Positions 36,677-50,158 of a stretch of 64,000 nucleotides of DNA are shown piece after piece. Every line of letters begins with the position of its first letter. Positions within the stretch are counted from its first letter, which is position 1. A program made the translations under genes and the position numbers. The stretch spans positions 1,163,501-1,227,500 of the forward strand of contig JARHVA010000639.1 of the NCBI GenBank assembly GCA_037957365.1. The letters are read 5' to 3'. The notes below the pieces were generated by a model. The model searched no databases. It had not been told where the DNA came from and was given only the letters and a program-made list of their open reading frames with translations. The DNA comes from Torreya grandis. Lineage: Eukaryota > Streptophyta > Pinopsida > Cupressales > Taxaceae.

Positions 36677-38548
36677 TTTTAGTGAACCCAATGTGAATCT
36701 AACCCTGGTAGGTTTTGCTTCACTTATTTCATATTATCATTTTATTTTTTATATATTTGCAATTCTGGGTCGACTGTATCAACATAATACTAACTTATGT
36801 GCACAAGCTTAACACATAGTCACACATATATGACTTTGTTCTATTTGTGAAAATTTTTATTTAGGTTCATGCTACTATGTCAACCCAGTCAACATAGTAT
36901 AGGTTTTCAGGCTTTCAAACATCCATTTAAGCATACTAGGTTGACCCAATCAACCCTATACACTTTCAGGCATCTAGTTTAGCATAATAGGTCAACCCAG
37001 TCAACCCTATACATTTTTAGACATCCAATTCAACATACTAGGTTAACCCAATCGACCTTGTACATTGTCAATCTATCAGTAGTAGGTTTCTGCAAACCTA
37101 GGTCAACCTAATGGACATAGTTAGTATAATTTTCAAGTACAAAGTAGGGTATTTCAACAACAATATTAGTTTCCTTTACATTATATAACCCTCCAAGGTT
37201 CCTTTCTATTCTTCTCTCTCTTTCCTTACAGTCCTATTTTCCATAGTTTGCAGTCTTAAAAACTGCCCTTGTATAGTTAACTAGGTTGATTATGTCAATG
37301 CAATTTTGTATTTTATATTCTATCTATAAATCTAGGTTGACCCTATCGATGTAGTTCATTTTTTAGACCTTTTCTTCTGTTGTATAGAGGTGACACTATC
37401 GACCTTGTTTTATATTCTCTGCATATACTATCATCTATATCGACACTATATTATGTTTCAAAGTTGAAATTAACCCTTATATGCTAGTATTTAGCTCACA
37501 TTTTCATTTCTTATTGCTTAAATGCTTAGAATAGAGCACATAGTCTAATTAGGTGGTTTTCAATATACTATTTAGTTTCAATATTTTATCTTTTATGCAA
37601 ACACTACCAAATCAAAAAATCTTAAAGTGCATTTTAATAATTGCCTACCTAAGGCCTACCTACCTGGATTTCATCACCAAGGGGGAAGTTGACTTGGTTT
37701 TTTAGCCAAGTATAAACACATGGTTAATGGTATATTTTATCTAAGCACCTAGCACCCATATCATTACAGTCTATGAATTAAGGGGGTAGGCCCTAATACC
37801 AAGCTGGTACTATTGCCTATACATATCCCTTTCAGCCTAAACTACTAAAACCATCTTTAGATAGATTTTTTATTATTTACTTATAACCAACTCCTATCAC
37901 ATCTAAAACTATATTCTAATAATCTAAAAACATTCAGGTTGACCACTTAGGTGGCTTTTAATTTCCAAGTTGATTGCTTGTTCATTGCCTAATTGTATGT
38001 TGTATTACAAAAACTTGCATTGGCCAATGTTGGTGCAAGGTTTTGTGTTGTGTGCCTCAATAGGATCAACCTCGTTGATCCAATTTATTATGTGTTTCAT
38101 TTCATTTCTTGATTCAATAAGTACTTACAAAATTATTCTTGTTTTAGTACATAGTCATTTTTGTCGACACAGTCTCTTATAGGCTATCTATTTTTCCTTG
38201 CCTATTGTACTCGATCAACCCAATGGACCCTGTACACATTTTAGCCTCTATTTTTTATATTAGGTCAACCCAGTTGACTCTGTACAGTTTTCAAGCCCTA
38301 TTTTCTATACTAGGTTAACCCAATCAACTCTGTAATATTTCTGTCACTTCTTACACCTTGATTTTTGCATCTCTCTTGCCTTGTTTAGTCTATTTCTTTC
38401 ATCATGAACTTTCTATTTAAATACAAAACTGATTTTCATGTAATAGACATGATGATTCTTACCAATCCTCATAGGGTCTTCCATAAGTAGAGTAGGGCTC
38501 CTCTCTTAGATGAGAGTAATGTCCATATAGCCAATCACACAATGAATT
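36677..38548 (+). other. H leader: non-coding, with repeated GTCAACCCAGTCGACC motifs
   Basis: About 1.9 kb between LTR and gag without a long frame. After the LTR the sequence GTGAACCCAATGTGAATC might be a decayed primer site of the tRNA-Lys type, but I am not sure. A motif near AGGTCAACCCAGTCGACCCT recurs at about 36772, 36882, 36937, 36988, 37040, 37105, 38212, 38262 and 38315. In 36930-37060 the spacing is a regular 51 bases. Confidence 0.65.
36930..37070 (+). repeat. 51-bp tandem repeat in the H leader
   Basis: About three units, each with TACTAGGTTGACCCAATCAA followed by CCCTATACA and an AGCAT/CATCTAG part. Related single copies lie elsewhere in the leader, at the LTR start and in the 3' untranslated part (48025). 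Confidence 0.75.
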
Positions 38549-40560
38549 ATGAGACCCCTCCTCATTCCTCTTCGTAGTGTAATCCTCTTTTCTAAAAAAC
38601 AAAATAAACACAAATTAGAGTATACCCCTAAAATACTCTTCTTTATCTCTGAATTTCCTCAACACCAAGGAAAGGATCCTTTCACCATTTACCATCTTAT
38701 TATTAGTTGTCAATCTGAAGATATTCATTCACCTTCTCCCACATTCTCAAATGGATTTGGAGGTTCCAGTTTCTTTGACTCTCAGCCTCTTCCCTCAATT
38801 ATGAACCCTTCTCATACCATGATCTCTTCTTATTTAACTTCTTCTACCTCCATGCCTAATATCTCCACTAATATGGTAGGTTATACATTTAGTGGGCCTC
38901 TCCTAAGACCCACTCTTGTTAATACTTACACTAGTGAATTATTTGTTACCCAAGGTAATCATGATTTTACGGTTTCCTCTTCTCATCTCTTAACTAATCC
39001 ATCTTTTGTCACACAAACAAATTTTTCCACTAGTGGCCCACATTCTAAGAATTCCTCTTAAGTTCCTAACAACACCAATAGTGGTACCCAAGCCATTAAA
39101 ATAAACTCAAATGCTTCAAATAATGCTAACAATGATAATCAAACCCACCAAATCTTGTTAAAAACACTTAATCAAATGAATATTTTTTAGGATCATAATA
39201 CAAATCAAATGATGATAATGCAAAATATCCTTCTCCATATTCAAAATCATCATAAACCAATGTCTTGGGGCATGCATAATCAAAATGTTCCCCCACATCC
39301 TCTTCAATATTCCAAAGGCAATCTCATCCCTCAACCTCCTTTGGTCAACAAAACCATTAAGCATCTTCAAAATGAGCCTCTTACCACTCAAATTTATAAT
39401 ATTGATATAGGAGGTATCAGCCCTACTATTTCTTATAATGGATCAACTGATCCTACCCTTCATCTATAACATTTGGAAATATTTATAAGGATTGGTTCAA
39501 ATTGAACACCTTTTCCACTACCAATATCCTATTCAAAACCCTCATGAGTGATGCTTTAGATTGGTACAAGCAACTTAAAAATCATTCTATTACTAGTTTG
39601 GAATATTTAGTAAATGCTTTAGTTCAAGATTTCCAAACTAGTGATCTTCCTGAGAATACTTTGGCCCACTTTATAAATTTTAAATAACATGAAAATAAAA
39701 TTTCCCAAAAATTTCTTAAAAGGTGGAAAACATTGTCCAACAAATGTGAACATAACATGGCCAATGATAATCTTTTCCCAAGTTACAATATTAGGTCCAC
39801 ACTCTCTCTCTTCACATACTTTAGAAGATGCCACTAACCAAGATAAATGTCAAGATTTCCTTATGCATCAATTAGAGCCACCCCAACCTTCTATGGGTCC
39901 TCGTATCTTACCTAAGAAAAAAAATCCTAATGATATCAATGATGGTGTCATGGACTCTTATGACATCATTCACACTATTCAAGCTATCATTCCTAACCAA
40001 TCTTCAAAACCAGGTCCCTCTTCTTAATAATACACCAATCCTCATTTATCTTCACCTAATTACATCAATGTTGACAAACCCCTATCTTCATCTGAATTAC
40101 TAAAACATCTACCTAGGCCTCTACCATGAGAACTTGATCCCACTCATCCTATGAAATCCTAGTACGATCCTAATAAGTTTTGTTGGTTTCACTCTATTTG
40201 GGGTCATTCTTATGAGACCTAGAGGTAGCTTCATAATTTAGCTATATATTTTCTTCTTGGTCCTAATTCTGATCATGATTCAATCATTCAAAAGCATCAA
40301 CAAGCCCATGACATTGATTTTAAGGCTCATAAAACTAATATTAAATCTCAAGCCTTGAATCAAGCCAATGCTAATTTGGTTATCTATAAAGACCCTCTTC
40401 CAAATCACCAAAACCACCAAGACAACCAAGACAAGGCCACCCATTCCACCAACAATGTAGAAAGTATTTTTGACCCAACTCCTAAAGATAATGTGGTTAA
40501 GATGAGTAATATGTGAAGGGTGATTACTTTCATTGACCCTCAACCTATCTACACCCCTCC
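38549..40560 (+). pseudogene. Gag of element H
   Basis: Plus-strand frames 38549-39061, 39209-39469 and 39502-40560 together make a gag. The Ser/Thr/Pro-rich N-terminus (170 residues) has no known domain. The retrotransposon gag core is recognised from YNGSTDPTLHL, LMSDALDWYKQLKNHSITSL, LVNALVQDFQTSDLP and ENKISQKFLKRWKTLSNKC, shared across phase changes near 39470 and 39687. At about 40180-40240 FCWFHSIWGHSYETWRQL fits the FCxxH...GH.TE.C..L box of Tat-like gag, with the last Cys changed to Trp. Several stops show that it is not expressed as one protein. Confidence 0.75.
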
Positions 40561-41149
40561 ATTATCTCACACATTTCATGTTATCTAGGATTCTTCTCCA
40601 ACTCACCTAAATGAGTTGAGGAAAGATGACCTTATAACCTTTGATGAACCAATTCCAACTCCTTTGGATAACACTTTCCATTCTATTTATATCATCCCTC
40701 CATCTTCTTTACCTAACACTAATGATAATCAAGATTCTATCAATACATCTTTTACCAATTCTCAAAACCAACCTGAACTAACTAATCTTCACAACATAAT
40801 TTACAAACATGTTATAAACCTTCTCCTTCTTATCAACACAAATTCTAATGCACTTTAGCTCCTCCTTCCATGGACCTTCATCAACACTATGCACCTATTT
40901 CTAACAACCTTCTTATGGGTTATGATGAATGGGATCCCATCATGGAACTAACTAATCTCGCATCTCAAATTCCATTCCTTGAGCTTGTGAGGACCTATTT
41001 TCATCATCAAAACCATCATATGAAAATCTTATTTGAAATGAACATCTTTCATTCTCCCCTAGTAGGACACAAATCAACCTTATCTAGATTTGAAGATAAC
41101 ATATTATAATAATGTGAAGAAATTTCCATCCATGTTGATGAAACAATGG

Positions 41150-41618
41150 AAAATTGTCTTTCCTTAAAATTTACCATCACTTCTATGATTCTTGATGAGA
41201 TTTTGCTTCATTTGAATGATCTTCCTCTATTAATTAGTGTCCAAATTGGTGATATCTAAGTCAAGCATGCATTGATTGATGAGGGTTATAGTATCTATGT
41301 TGTCTCTCTAGATTTTATCAAAACCCTTGGATATTTTGAATGAAATATAAATACACAAAAATCATATGTCAAGGGTATTATTGAAGGAAAATACCTCCTT
41401 TAGGTTGTGTGTGGCTTCCCATTACCATCCCACCTATCACTATTCATGTGAAGATGTTGATATTTAACTTTTTTTTATATTACAACATCTTGCTTGGTAG
41501 GTCTTGGAATCATCGTATGAGAGTTTTTACTTCTTCCACCTATCAGTGCATTAAATTCACTCATAATGGAGCAATTTATAGGATTCAAGGTGACACTAAC
41601 CCTTCGAATTTCAAATAA
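41150..41618 (+). pseudogene. Aspartic protease of element H
   Basis: The plus strand reads PLLISVQIGDI, a stop, VKHALIDEGYSIYVVSLDF, then IKTLGY, and ends with YNILLGRSWNHRMRV and QCIKFTHNGAIYRIQGD. The flap and C-terminal LLGRxWxH block with KFxHNG is typical of the retropepsin of OTA/Tat-type gypsy elements. The active site reads DEG where D-(T/S/N)-G is expected: Asp and Gly are kept and the middle residue is Glu. Stops at about 41260 and 41340 and a frameshift before 41409 kill the frame. Confidence 0.75.
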
Positions 41619-43159
41619 TTCTAAGACCATGGTGTCTTGAAGATTCTTACTCTTGAACCTTTGCCCAGTGTTCTATTTCATGAGTCTCAATAATTCAAAT
41701 TTCCCATCAATTCCACTTATTATTACAATGGTCATCCTAAAATCATTGGGAATATTCCTCCTAAGCTCTTAGATTTCAATGATGGTGATCCCAATGAGAT
41801 CAACCTAAAGATAAAAACTTTTGATCTCTCACCTCTTCTCATCTCACAACTTCATGCTTCTTTTCACCCTCATTCTCACAAACATCCTTGTGATGATATT
41901 ATCATTATCTTTACTAAGACTCATCATTATATATATCACACTTCATTAGATGAAAAATTCATCCCTACATGCATCATTGATCTTCACACACCTAACTATG
42001 ATGATGGTTATTCCTTAGACAATCCATTATTAGGTGGTCTTGTTCAGGCCCCTAATGCTAATATTATCCATTATCATTATTCTTTGCTTTAGCCTTTTCA
42101 TGTATCTTCCTATATTCCATAATTTATATTTCCTCATTTTAGTATTTTTCCTCTTTATCATATGGTAGAGATGGTGCTGACACCTCCAGTTTCTAAGGAA
42201 CCTCATAAGAGTATGCTTATGGATCGTGCTATGAGTAAGCCTTACCACTTTGCTAGGTACTCTAACTACTATAGCTTGATTATCCATGATATGCGTGTGA
42301 ACCTTCTTTAGAATTATACAGACCCTACACCTCCCTTAGTAGAGCCCACTATAGTTGATCCCATTTTTGCTCCCACTATAGTTGAGCCTATTCTTGGTCC
42401 CACTTTAGTTGAGTCTCTCCCTATTTTTGATCCCATTGCTACTTCTATTGAGACCAGTCATGTTCCTTCCCCACCATCACCTTCTCGTGGGGATGGTTTT
42501 CTTCCCTTACCTTAGATGGCTTTGTTTCCCACCAAATGGGCCAATGAGCCTTCCCAAACTTCTTTTGCTCCTATTACACCTCCTCCTATGAGTACTTATA
42601 TTAAGCCTACTTACAGGCATATTTATTGCTTCCATGCATTGTTGTAAGCTATGACAATATATTGATACTTTGCATACTTATACCTCTCAGTATTTAGACA
42701 AAGCCATATGTGTAAAAAATTCCTATGTACAAAGAGGTGTATTATTTTTATCACTAATGTGGCACCCATCACACCGATCATTGTCACATCCTTAAACAAC
42801 CCCTTAAATATCACCTTATAAATATTCCTACCCCTTCTACCACTCTTCCCATAGGTCATTATCACAATAATCTTCCCCCTTATCCCATGGTTCCACCTCT
42901 TATGGTTTCATCCCCTCCTGTGGTACCTTTTTCACCTCCTATCTCTCCACCCATGAATCCTTCACCTGTAGACCTTCCCTCACTTGTGGATCCTTCTCTA
43001 CCTATGAGTCCCTCACCTATGGATCCTTCCCCACCAGTGATTATTGCATCTCCCATAGATTCCACTCCCATGCATTCTTCTGATCATCCTTTTCCTAATA
43101 TCCCTCATCAGTATGATCCATTTAACATTCCTACCTTTTCTATTGAGGGGATTAGATGA
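41619..43159 (+). pseudogene. Post-protease frame of element H, ending in proline-rich repeats
   Basis: The frame continues with about 220 residues of charged, unassigned sequence. A Pro-rich part follows (PTPPLVEPTIVDPIFAPTIV, 42320-42480), then a second one at 42887-43159 of the type PSPMDPSPP ending FSIEGIR. RT should follow in an autonomous element, but the frame ends here and no RT motif is seen downstream. Confidence 0.5.
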
Positions 43160-45499
43160 GAAGTATTTTCTTAGTTTTCACTGAAGATAAATGAGACATT
43201 AACATCCATTCACCTCCAACTTTATAAATATCTATTAGATGTTTTGGATAATGTGTGTGGACAAATCTATCAGTATTTATGAACACATGCATGGTGTTCT
43301 TTACATTTTCATTTGGATTTGATGTGTGCTCTAATATTATCTTTATCTATTTGTTATATCATTTGACGTTGTGTCAAATTATTATTTATCTTACATGATG
43401 ACTTTACTTTCGCACTCTATTTTTTTAATACTGTCATTTATGTTTACTTATGGATATCTTCTTTATCATTGCCTTCCTTCTCTTCTTGAGTTTCTTTCTT
43501 GAAAAATCCCTTGTTCTCTTTTCATGATTATTTGTTTTTTAATCTCTATAAACATAGATAATTATCAATGTGAATTAGTTATACAAACCCTATTCCATTT
43601 AGTCATTCCTTCTATACCATGTGATCAGTTATAAAATAATTAATCTCATTATAATATCTTTATACTGGTCCACTTTGGATCTCCTTTTTCCCCTATATTT
43701 CCTTTTTAAAACTAAGCATATACATGGTTGAGACTTGAGATAACATGTTGGTTGATTGTTAAGCCTAAATGTTCTAGTTAGTCTTGTCTTTGGTCACTTA
43801 GCTTCCTCTAGCCAAAGCCTACAACTCATTCTTGTGTATCACTCTCTCTCTCTCATGATTGTTCATTCTAAGTATGTATGGAGGAGGAATCTTAAAAATC
43901 CTTAAAAACATTCAAAATATAAATCATTTAATAAAAGGAAATGATCTAAAAAGGGAAAAACATTTAGAATTCTTAAAAGTCAAGTCACACTAAAAGATGT
44001 GATTCAAATCACATCTCTTTCTTCTAGTTTAATCTCAAACTCCAAAGTTGGCCTCACAATATAACTAAGGTCCACTAGGGTGTGGTAGGCTAGTAGATTA
44101 GAAAATTATAATTAAAAAAAAAAAACTTTTAGTTCTACCTACTTTCTTACATAAGTACCCAATCTTTGTAGTAGACTGATGACTCTATAAGGGGTCCTGA
44201 GGATTGGGGAACACATCATGGGGAGGTAGGTCCATTTTAATTTTTTTTAACCAATATAGCTTCATGAGTTGATCTTAGTAGCATGCTTATTTGACTACAA
44301 ATCCTTATGTCTATAGTGAATATGTCTCCTTTGTACATTGATGGTCACTAGTCACTTAGTGTCTGCTCATGTCCTTAAAATGCCTATGTCTCCTAAGGTC
44401 TTCTCACAATATGACTAAGTTATGATTTTTACATTCCCTTTTTCACTCCCTATTTTCCTCATATTTCTTCTTGAGAAATATTGTTTTGTTTACTATAACT
44501 CCCCTAGGGATTCCATTTGTGAGTTGTATTGTAAGACCATGGATATGACCTGACCTTCCTCACAGATTACTATAATTTCACATTCCTATTACCAACATCC
44601 TTTGTTATCAAATTTTCAATTTTATTCCACCTATTTGGTGTTATCTTTATGAGTTGTAGTGTATGACCACAGATAGGACCTGACATTCCTCACAAAAGTT
44701 TTCAATAATCCAAGTCACAATCAAAATTATGTGTTAAGTAGGAGATAAGATGTGATCAATTATGAAGTTACACTTCATTGACATGCTTCATGGCTTGATT
44801 TAGTATGTTTTATGATTCATTTCTATTTCTATTTTATCTTCTTATTTTTTGATTGCATGTAAGAATCCAACATTTTCTTTAATTTTTCATACTTCTTAGC
44901 TTGAATTAGTGTGATAACTTTTAGACCAACTTTTGCCAATTTTTATTCTTCTCTTATAATTCCCAATGTGATTTAGTATGATTGATTGACTTAAATTTTA
45001 TACCATTTTTACTTTCATGTGATTTCCACTTTATTACATTACTTTCATACTTCCTGACGTGATTTCATGTGATTTTACTTATTTTAATTTGGTGTCAATC
45101 TTTGGTTTAAAAACAATTTTTTTACTTGTTTTAATTTGCTAACAATATTTGGTTTAAAAACAAAATTTTTACCATCTTGTTTTACCACCCCTTTTGTTCT
45201 TTATACTTAGTCATTTTCTTGTTCTTACACATTTTCCAATGTGAAATAATGTGTATTACATTTTTTGATTGATTATATTTTACCAAGTCCTTTTTGCTTA
45301 TTTCTATTTAACCATGCATGTGTTATACATAATGCTATAAAATAAAACACAACTCATATATTTCCTATAGCATATACAACAAACAACTAAATACATATGC
45401 TAGAAAGAAATATATCCGAACATCCAAAACCATAATGCAAACATATACAATCAACATCCAAATCCCAAAATGAGCCATCTATATATATATATATATATC
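43160..45499 (+). other. Non-coding part of element H with a local duplication
   Basis: About 2.3 kb, T-rich, no frame over 60 codons. A block GTGAGTTGTATTGTAAGACC through CCTGACCTTCCTCACA (44519-44565) is repeated at 44643-44692, about 124 bases apart. No RT, RNase H or integrase motif was found on either strand by eye. Confidence 0.55.
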
Positions 45500-47580
45500 A
45501 TGAGTTTTAATTAAAAAATGCAACCATATACAAAGCTCTAGCTCTATGGCTAGGCTCCATCATGCCCATATCATGGCCTAAACATGCTACCCATAGAAGC
45601 CTTAGTCTAACTCCTCTAAATAGAACATTGTAAAGAGGCTATCTAAGATCTTAGTCCTAATACCCATCCTTGTAGATGAACCACCTATGCTCGTGCCTAT
45701 GCCAATTGAGCTAGGGTCACTAAATGTGTTGTTCTCTCCTACTCCTATACCTATGTCATATGGGATAGGGTCACTACATGTGTCACTCTCTCCTAGGCCT
45801 GTACCTATCCCATATGTGTCATGTTAGCTAGATGCACAACTCTCTCCTTAGTCAGGGCTTACCATGTCCATGCCTCTTCTACACTCACCTCTGTTAGTGG
45901 ATGCATCCCTCTTTTATATGGTCATAATGTCTTTACAAACTCTCTATCTAATCTAAACCATCTCACCTGAGTTGGGTAGATGGTACCCTAATATCATCTA
46001 GTGTAGTAGGGTCATACATCGTTAGCACCTCATCTAGATTATCATGGATTTATCCCCTCACTAGGGACCCCCATCTGATCTCTTTATCCTTTACCACACC
46101 TACAAAATTCAAACAAAATAGATATTAGATCATTGATATATCTCAAAATCTATCTATCTCAAGTAAACTTAAGAAAACTTTAACAATCTTTTATTACCTA
46201 TGTAGTAGCCACTATTGACTCGTCATCTACACAGTTTCCACATTAGTGTGCCCTCCAAAAAACTCATCTATAGGTCACCACCTAATTTTTTTTTCTATAT
46301 TTACCACTCATACCCATCTCAATCTACACCTGAGTGGTTTCTCTATAGCCCAGATTTAACCTAGATTATATAATGGGTCATCTGAGATGTCTAATGTCTT
46401 TGATGTCTGCTACTCCCACTATCTCTATCAATGTTATGTATGTAGTGTTCATTGATCCTCCTACTATAGAGCTGACAGTGGTACCTTTGGTACACCTACC
46501 TCCACATCCATTTCCTCCCACTCTACTACCTATCATGTCTAACCTATCCATGGTCTCTCATGTCATGGCTTGAGTCCTAGCCTAATAATTGGTGGCCCTT
46601 ATCCTCCTCTCCCATATATTTCTCTCATATGGTGGACCCAAAACATGGGCACCACTATCAGCACCATCAAGTGAGGTAATCCCATCTACCCTAGTATACA
46701 TGTCACCAGATGCAGCTTCATCCACTAGGTATAGTGCCATGTCACCTCTATCCATACCAAATCTAGTACCATTATCTCCCAGCTAGGTCATATCATAGTG
46801 ATGTGCCCATATAACTAACATATAATATCTTCTTGTCTCAATATCTATAGAGTTGGCATGTGGGGCACAACTCATGCTACCTGGTCCTATCTCCATCTCT
46901 GAACCTAAGGTAACCTATCATCGACTATATAGGGTAACCCACCAGATCGATACATGAGGAAGATCTCATATATCATTGTCATCAACAACATAATTTATCC
47001 CACTTAATTCTACCCTCTGGATAACACTCCATATATGTCATGCATGAGTTGTACCCAGATGATAGATCCTATGTCATATAACACCATTTGCTCTAATATC
47101 ATCTAGATCGAGGCTATCACAAATAGTGGTACCTTGCCATTCAAATTTTGGCACAACACCCATGCTGTCATAAGTCCTATCATAGACTTTTAGATATCTA
47201 AAATCTATGACATATATACATTGAACATGTTCACTCTCAATCTAGGGTGGATCTTCTCTGAGCTTATCACCCATATAACTTGGGCTCTCCTCTCCTCATC
47301 ACTATCTGGTACCCATATGACTATGGGTGTACCTACTACAGGTAATCCTAGGATGAAATATACATCCTCTAAGGTGATACTGACCTCTATGTTATCCCCC
47401 TCCACCTCCCACCTGAAGGTGTTAGTTAACTATTCCCAAGCTCCTAGGAACATGACTAACAAATTTGAACTCAAAGGAATCCTACACATGTATACTATAC
47501 CTCCTATACCTAATGAGATCAATCTAGATCTATCCTTTATAGACAATTTATCTAGTAACTCTTGGAGCTAGATGCATCCA
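45500..47580 (-). pseudogene. Antisense plant-mobile-domain (PMD, aminotransferase-like) frame in H
   Basis: The minus strand from 47571 reads LLDKLSIKDRSRLISLGIGG, then MCRIPLSSNLLVMFLGAWE, a stop, LTNTFRWEVEGDNIEV and SITLEDVYFILGLPVVGTPI. This follows the PMD pattern (L.DRL......GF..L......D..LL.ALVERWRPETHTFHL..GE.TVTLEDV..LLGLPV.G). The intact 66-residue piece is 47405-47205. Downstream to about 45500 come low-complexity, Gly/Asp-rich pieces with stops, plausibly the disordered tail. It runs against gag-protease. Antisense extra frames upstream of the 3' LTR, some with PMD similarity, are known from Tat-lineage elements. Confidence 0.75.
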
Positions 47581-48978
47581 ATAACCACCAAAACCTCAGA
47601 CGCCCCTACAACCAGGAACCAATAAAATATGTATTAGATCTTCCATGTCATGCATAGTCGAAATACAATCTTTTAAAATTTTAACCAAAATAAGTCTAAT
47701 TTTATCTAATTTATTAACTTTTAATCAATTTTACCTATTTTTAGCCTAATCATCCATTTTATCACTCTTTTGGCCCTTTTCACCCATTTTCGTACAATTT
47801 TGGTCCCTTGATTAAACACTAGTTTGACCAAAAAAATCCCTATTTCGACCTAGTTGACTTAAAACACTAAGTCAAACCCTCTATCTTTCCCCTCTTAGTG
47901 TTGAGTTGTCATAGTGAATTTTTATACTAGGTCAAAAACAATGTACTATGTTGGTATTCTAGAAAACACACTACATCATCACATACCTACTAAGTTGGCA
48001 GTATGGATTTTACCAATTTTCAGCCTACTAGGTCGACCTAGTTGTTTTTACCTTATGAAAGTTATTTCCCAAAACCCTTCAAACCCATTTACATAAATAG
48101 TTTTTCGTACCCTTATAATCTTATCTAGCTTTCATTCCAATGTCTATAAATGTGTTAAATACAAATTTCTAAAATAAACTTAAAATTATTAAAATATTCA
48201 AAAACTAGCTTGAAATTCTCAATTGTCTACTTGTAGTACACCCGCTACTACCACTGGGGGTTCCTCTCTTATAGACTATCATATCCTTTCCATATTAGCT
48301 TGTTTTATCTTTTATATCTCTTTTCTCTCCTTCACAAGTCAAAAATACTAAATGACTTCCCTTTGACCCTATTTAAACTTCACAAATCTTAATCTTTCAA
48401 ACCTTTTCTATCAGATTCTTTATTTTATCTCTATTTTTATTTCTACTACATTTTTCAAACCATAAAATGTTATAGAATCATGATGATTAAGATACTATTT
48501 TCTACTATTATATACCTGTCTTTAAAAAAAATTGATTTTTGGCTTTTTTTTGCACTAACTTCTACAGGTTCACCTAATGTTCTTCACATTGGATGTTTTC
48601 ACTTTTTTGTAGTATACCTCTTTATCTAAAACAATAAGTTAAATAAAGGTATATGTTTTTCAATTCTATCCTTTCATTTATCTTATTTTTTGCTTATTGA
48701 ATTATACTTAGCATCAATGTTATGTGTTATCATGTTCTATTTCTTGAAGCACCATCTTGTGTTGCACTCATGTGACACTTAATGAGCTTCAATTGGGGCA
48801 TATGTATACACATAATATTTTCAAAATTTTATCAATTAATAACACTTTGTATCTTTTAGTAATCCATCAAGTCTCAATCTCTCTGAGTGCATGCTTTAAG
48901 GGGTGCATCGGGAAAGGGATGGGTAGACCATTAGTGCTTCGCAGGATTATTGTCCCTTTTTTCCACTTGTTATCTACA
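47581..48978 (+). other. H 3' untranslated part up to element E
   Basis: AT-rich, no supported gene. It holds a copy of the ACTAGGTCGACCTAGTTG motif at 48027. After E it continues at 53497-53607 to the 3' LTR. Confidence 0.55.
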
Positions 48979-48983
48979 CATTT

Positions 48984-50158
48984 TGTTAGGATTGTGGAGC
49001 TAAAAGCTTCACTGATGCAGACATGGAGGAGGTTGCAGGAGAGTTGCAGAAGTGTCAGAAGTGTTTGGCATTGGTCTGGCCAACCGGCGTCGATAGGGTA
49101 AGACAGGAAGGCAATCGACGTCGGTCATATATCGGCCGGCGTCGGCGACCCCAGGCAGACATGGACCGACGTCGGTCGCCTGTGTGGTTCGACTGCGAGT
49201 TAATTACAGGCAGTGGGTTGACGAACCAAGTGTTTGCATGATGAGTGCTAATTTTAGACTCATAGCTGCGGATCTAATTATGGTAATTAGATGTCTAATC
49301 ATTGTTTGGATGAGATCTATATAATAGACTCATGGTTGTATTGGAAAAGTGTGCTAGGGAGTAAGAGAGCATAATTATAAGCTCCTTCTGTGTGTGAGGT
49401 AGAGCAATGGTGCGTTCCTCCTAGTGCCTCAGTACCAGGTGTGTTGGTGCTGGATTGGAGAGCCAGCTGGGTTCTTCAAGAGTGTAGGATCTTGGTCACA
49501 GTTGCATGGCCTATATAGGAGATCTACATGGTAAGTAAGATCGTTGATCTGCAGGTGTATGTGTGTGCAAGGTCGAGGTTCACAGGTGAATAGAACCGTT
49601 GTTTGATTTGCAGGTGTGCAAGGTCATATAGACAGCAACACAATAGGGAGCAGTATCAGGCAGGATCTACTTGGAGTACAGGTGTGTACTCGGATAGAGC
49701 AAGAGGAAGGCAAGGGAGTTCCTTCCATAAGTATGGTCTGTTGAATTGCAGGTTGTTGCAGATTCATGGGAGATCTACTTGAAGTACCTTGAGTACTTGT
49801 GGAGCACGTGGAGTGCTTGTGGAGTGCGTGTAGCACTTGTGGTGTGCGTGGAGCACGGGAGGTGAACACCAACTCTGTATTTTGAGTTGGGTGTTGGGAC
49901 CTGTGAGAGGGAGAGCTTTGGAGAGAAGAATTACTGTTCACTTGAGGTGTGGGAAACCTCTGTAAGGTGGTGGAGAAGAAGTGGCATCTTCTTTATTGTA
50001 TTCTTTTCTGTATAAAGTGTTAATACAAGATTGTGTATTGTCTCTCATATCATGTGTTATTCTGAATTCTAGTTACTTGGTGAATCTGGTTAATTTCCGC
50101 ATATTAAGTTGCTTGGTTTGGTAATCAAATTGTGTGCTTCTGGTTTATCCTCCCAACA
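48984..50158 (+). repeat. Element E 5' LTR
   Basis: 1175 bp, same length as the 3' LTR. It has a cluster of CGACGTCGG-type palindromes at 49080-49185 and a TATA-like TCTATATAATAG at 49315-49326. A run of GTGGAG(C/T)(A/G)CGTG-type short repeats lies at 49795-49860. Confidence 0.95.

Noticed and set aside
38549..39061. The 170-codon Ser/Thr-rich frame as an independent gene
   Set aside because: It sits where gag should begin in H and is followed by the gag core in the next frames, so it is best read as the gag N-terminus.
42887..43159. Proline-rich protein as a host cell-wall gene
   Set aside because: It follows directly, in orientation and spacing, from the gag-protease remnant of H, has no signal peptide and is surrounded by broken element frames.
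46373..46786. Plus-strand frames of 65-66 codons in the PMD region
   Set aside because: They are opposite-strand shadows of the low-complexity tail of the antisense PMD frame.
49624..49941. Minus-strand 105-codon frame, repeated at 52957-53274
   Set aside because: It lies antisense in the LTR of E, appears twice only because the LTR is duplicated, and matches no family I know.
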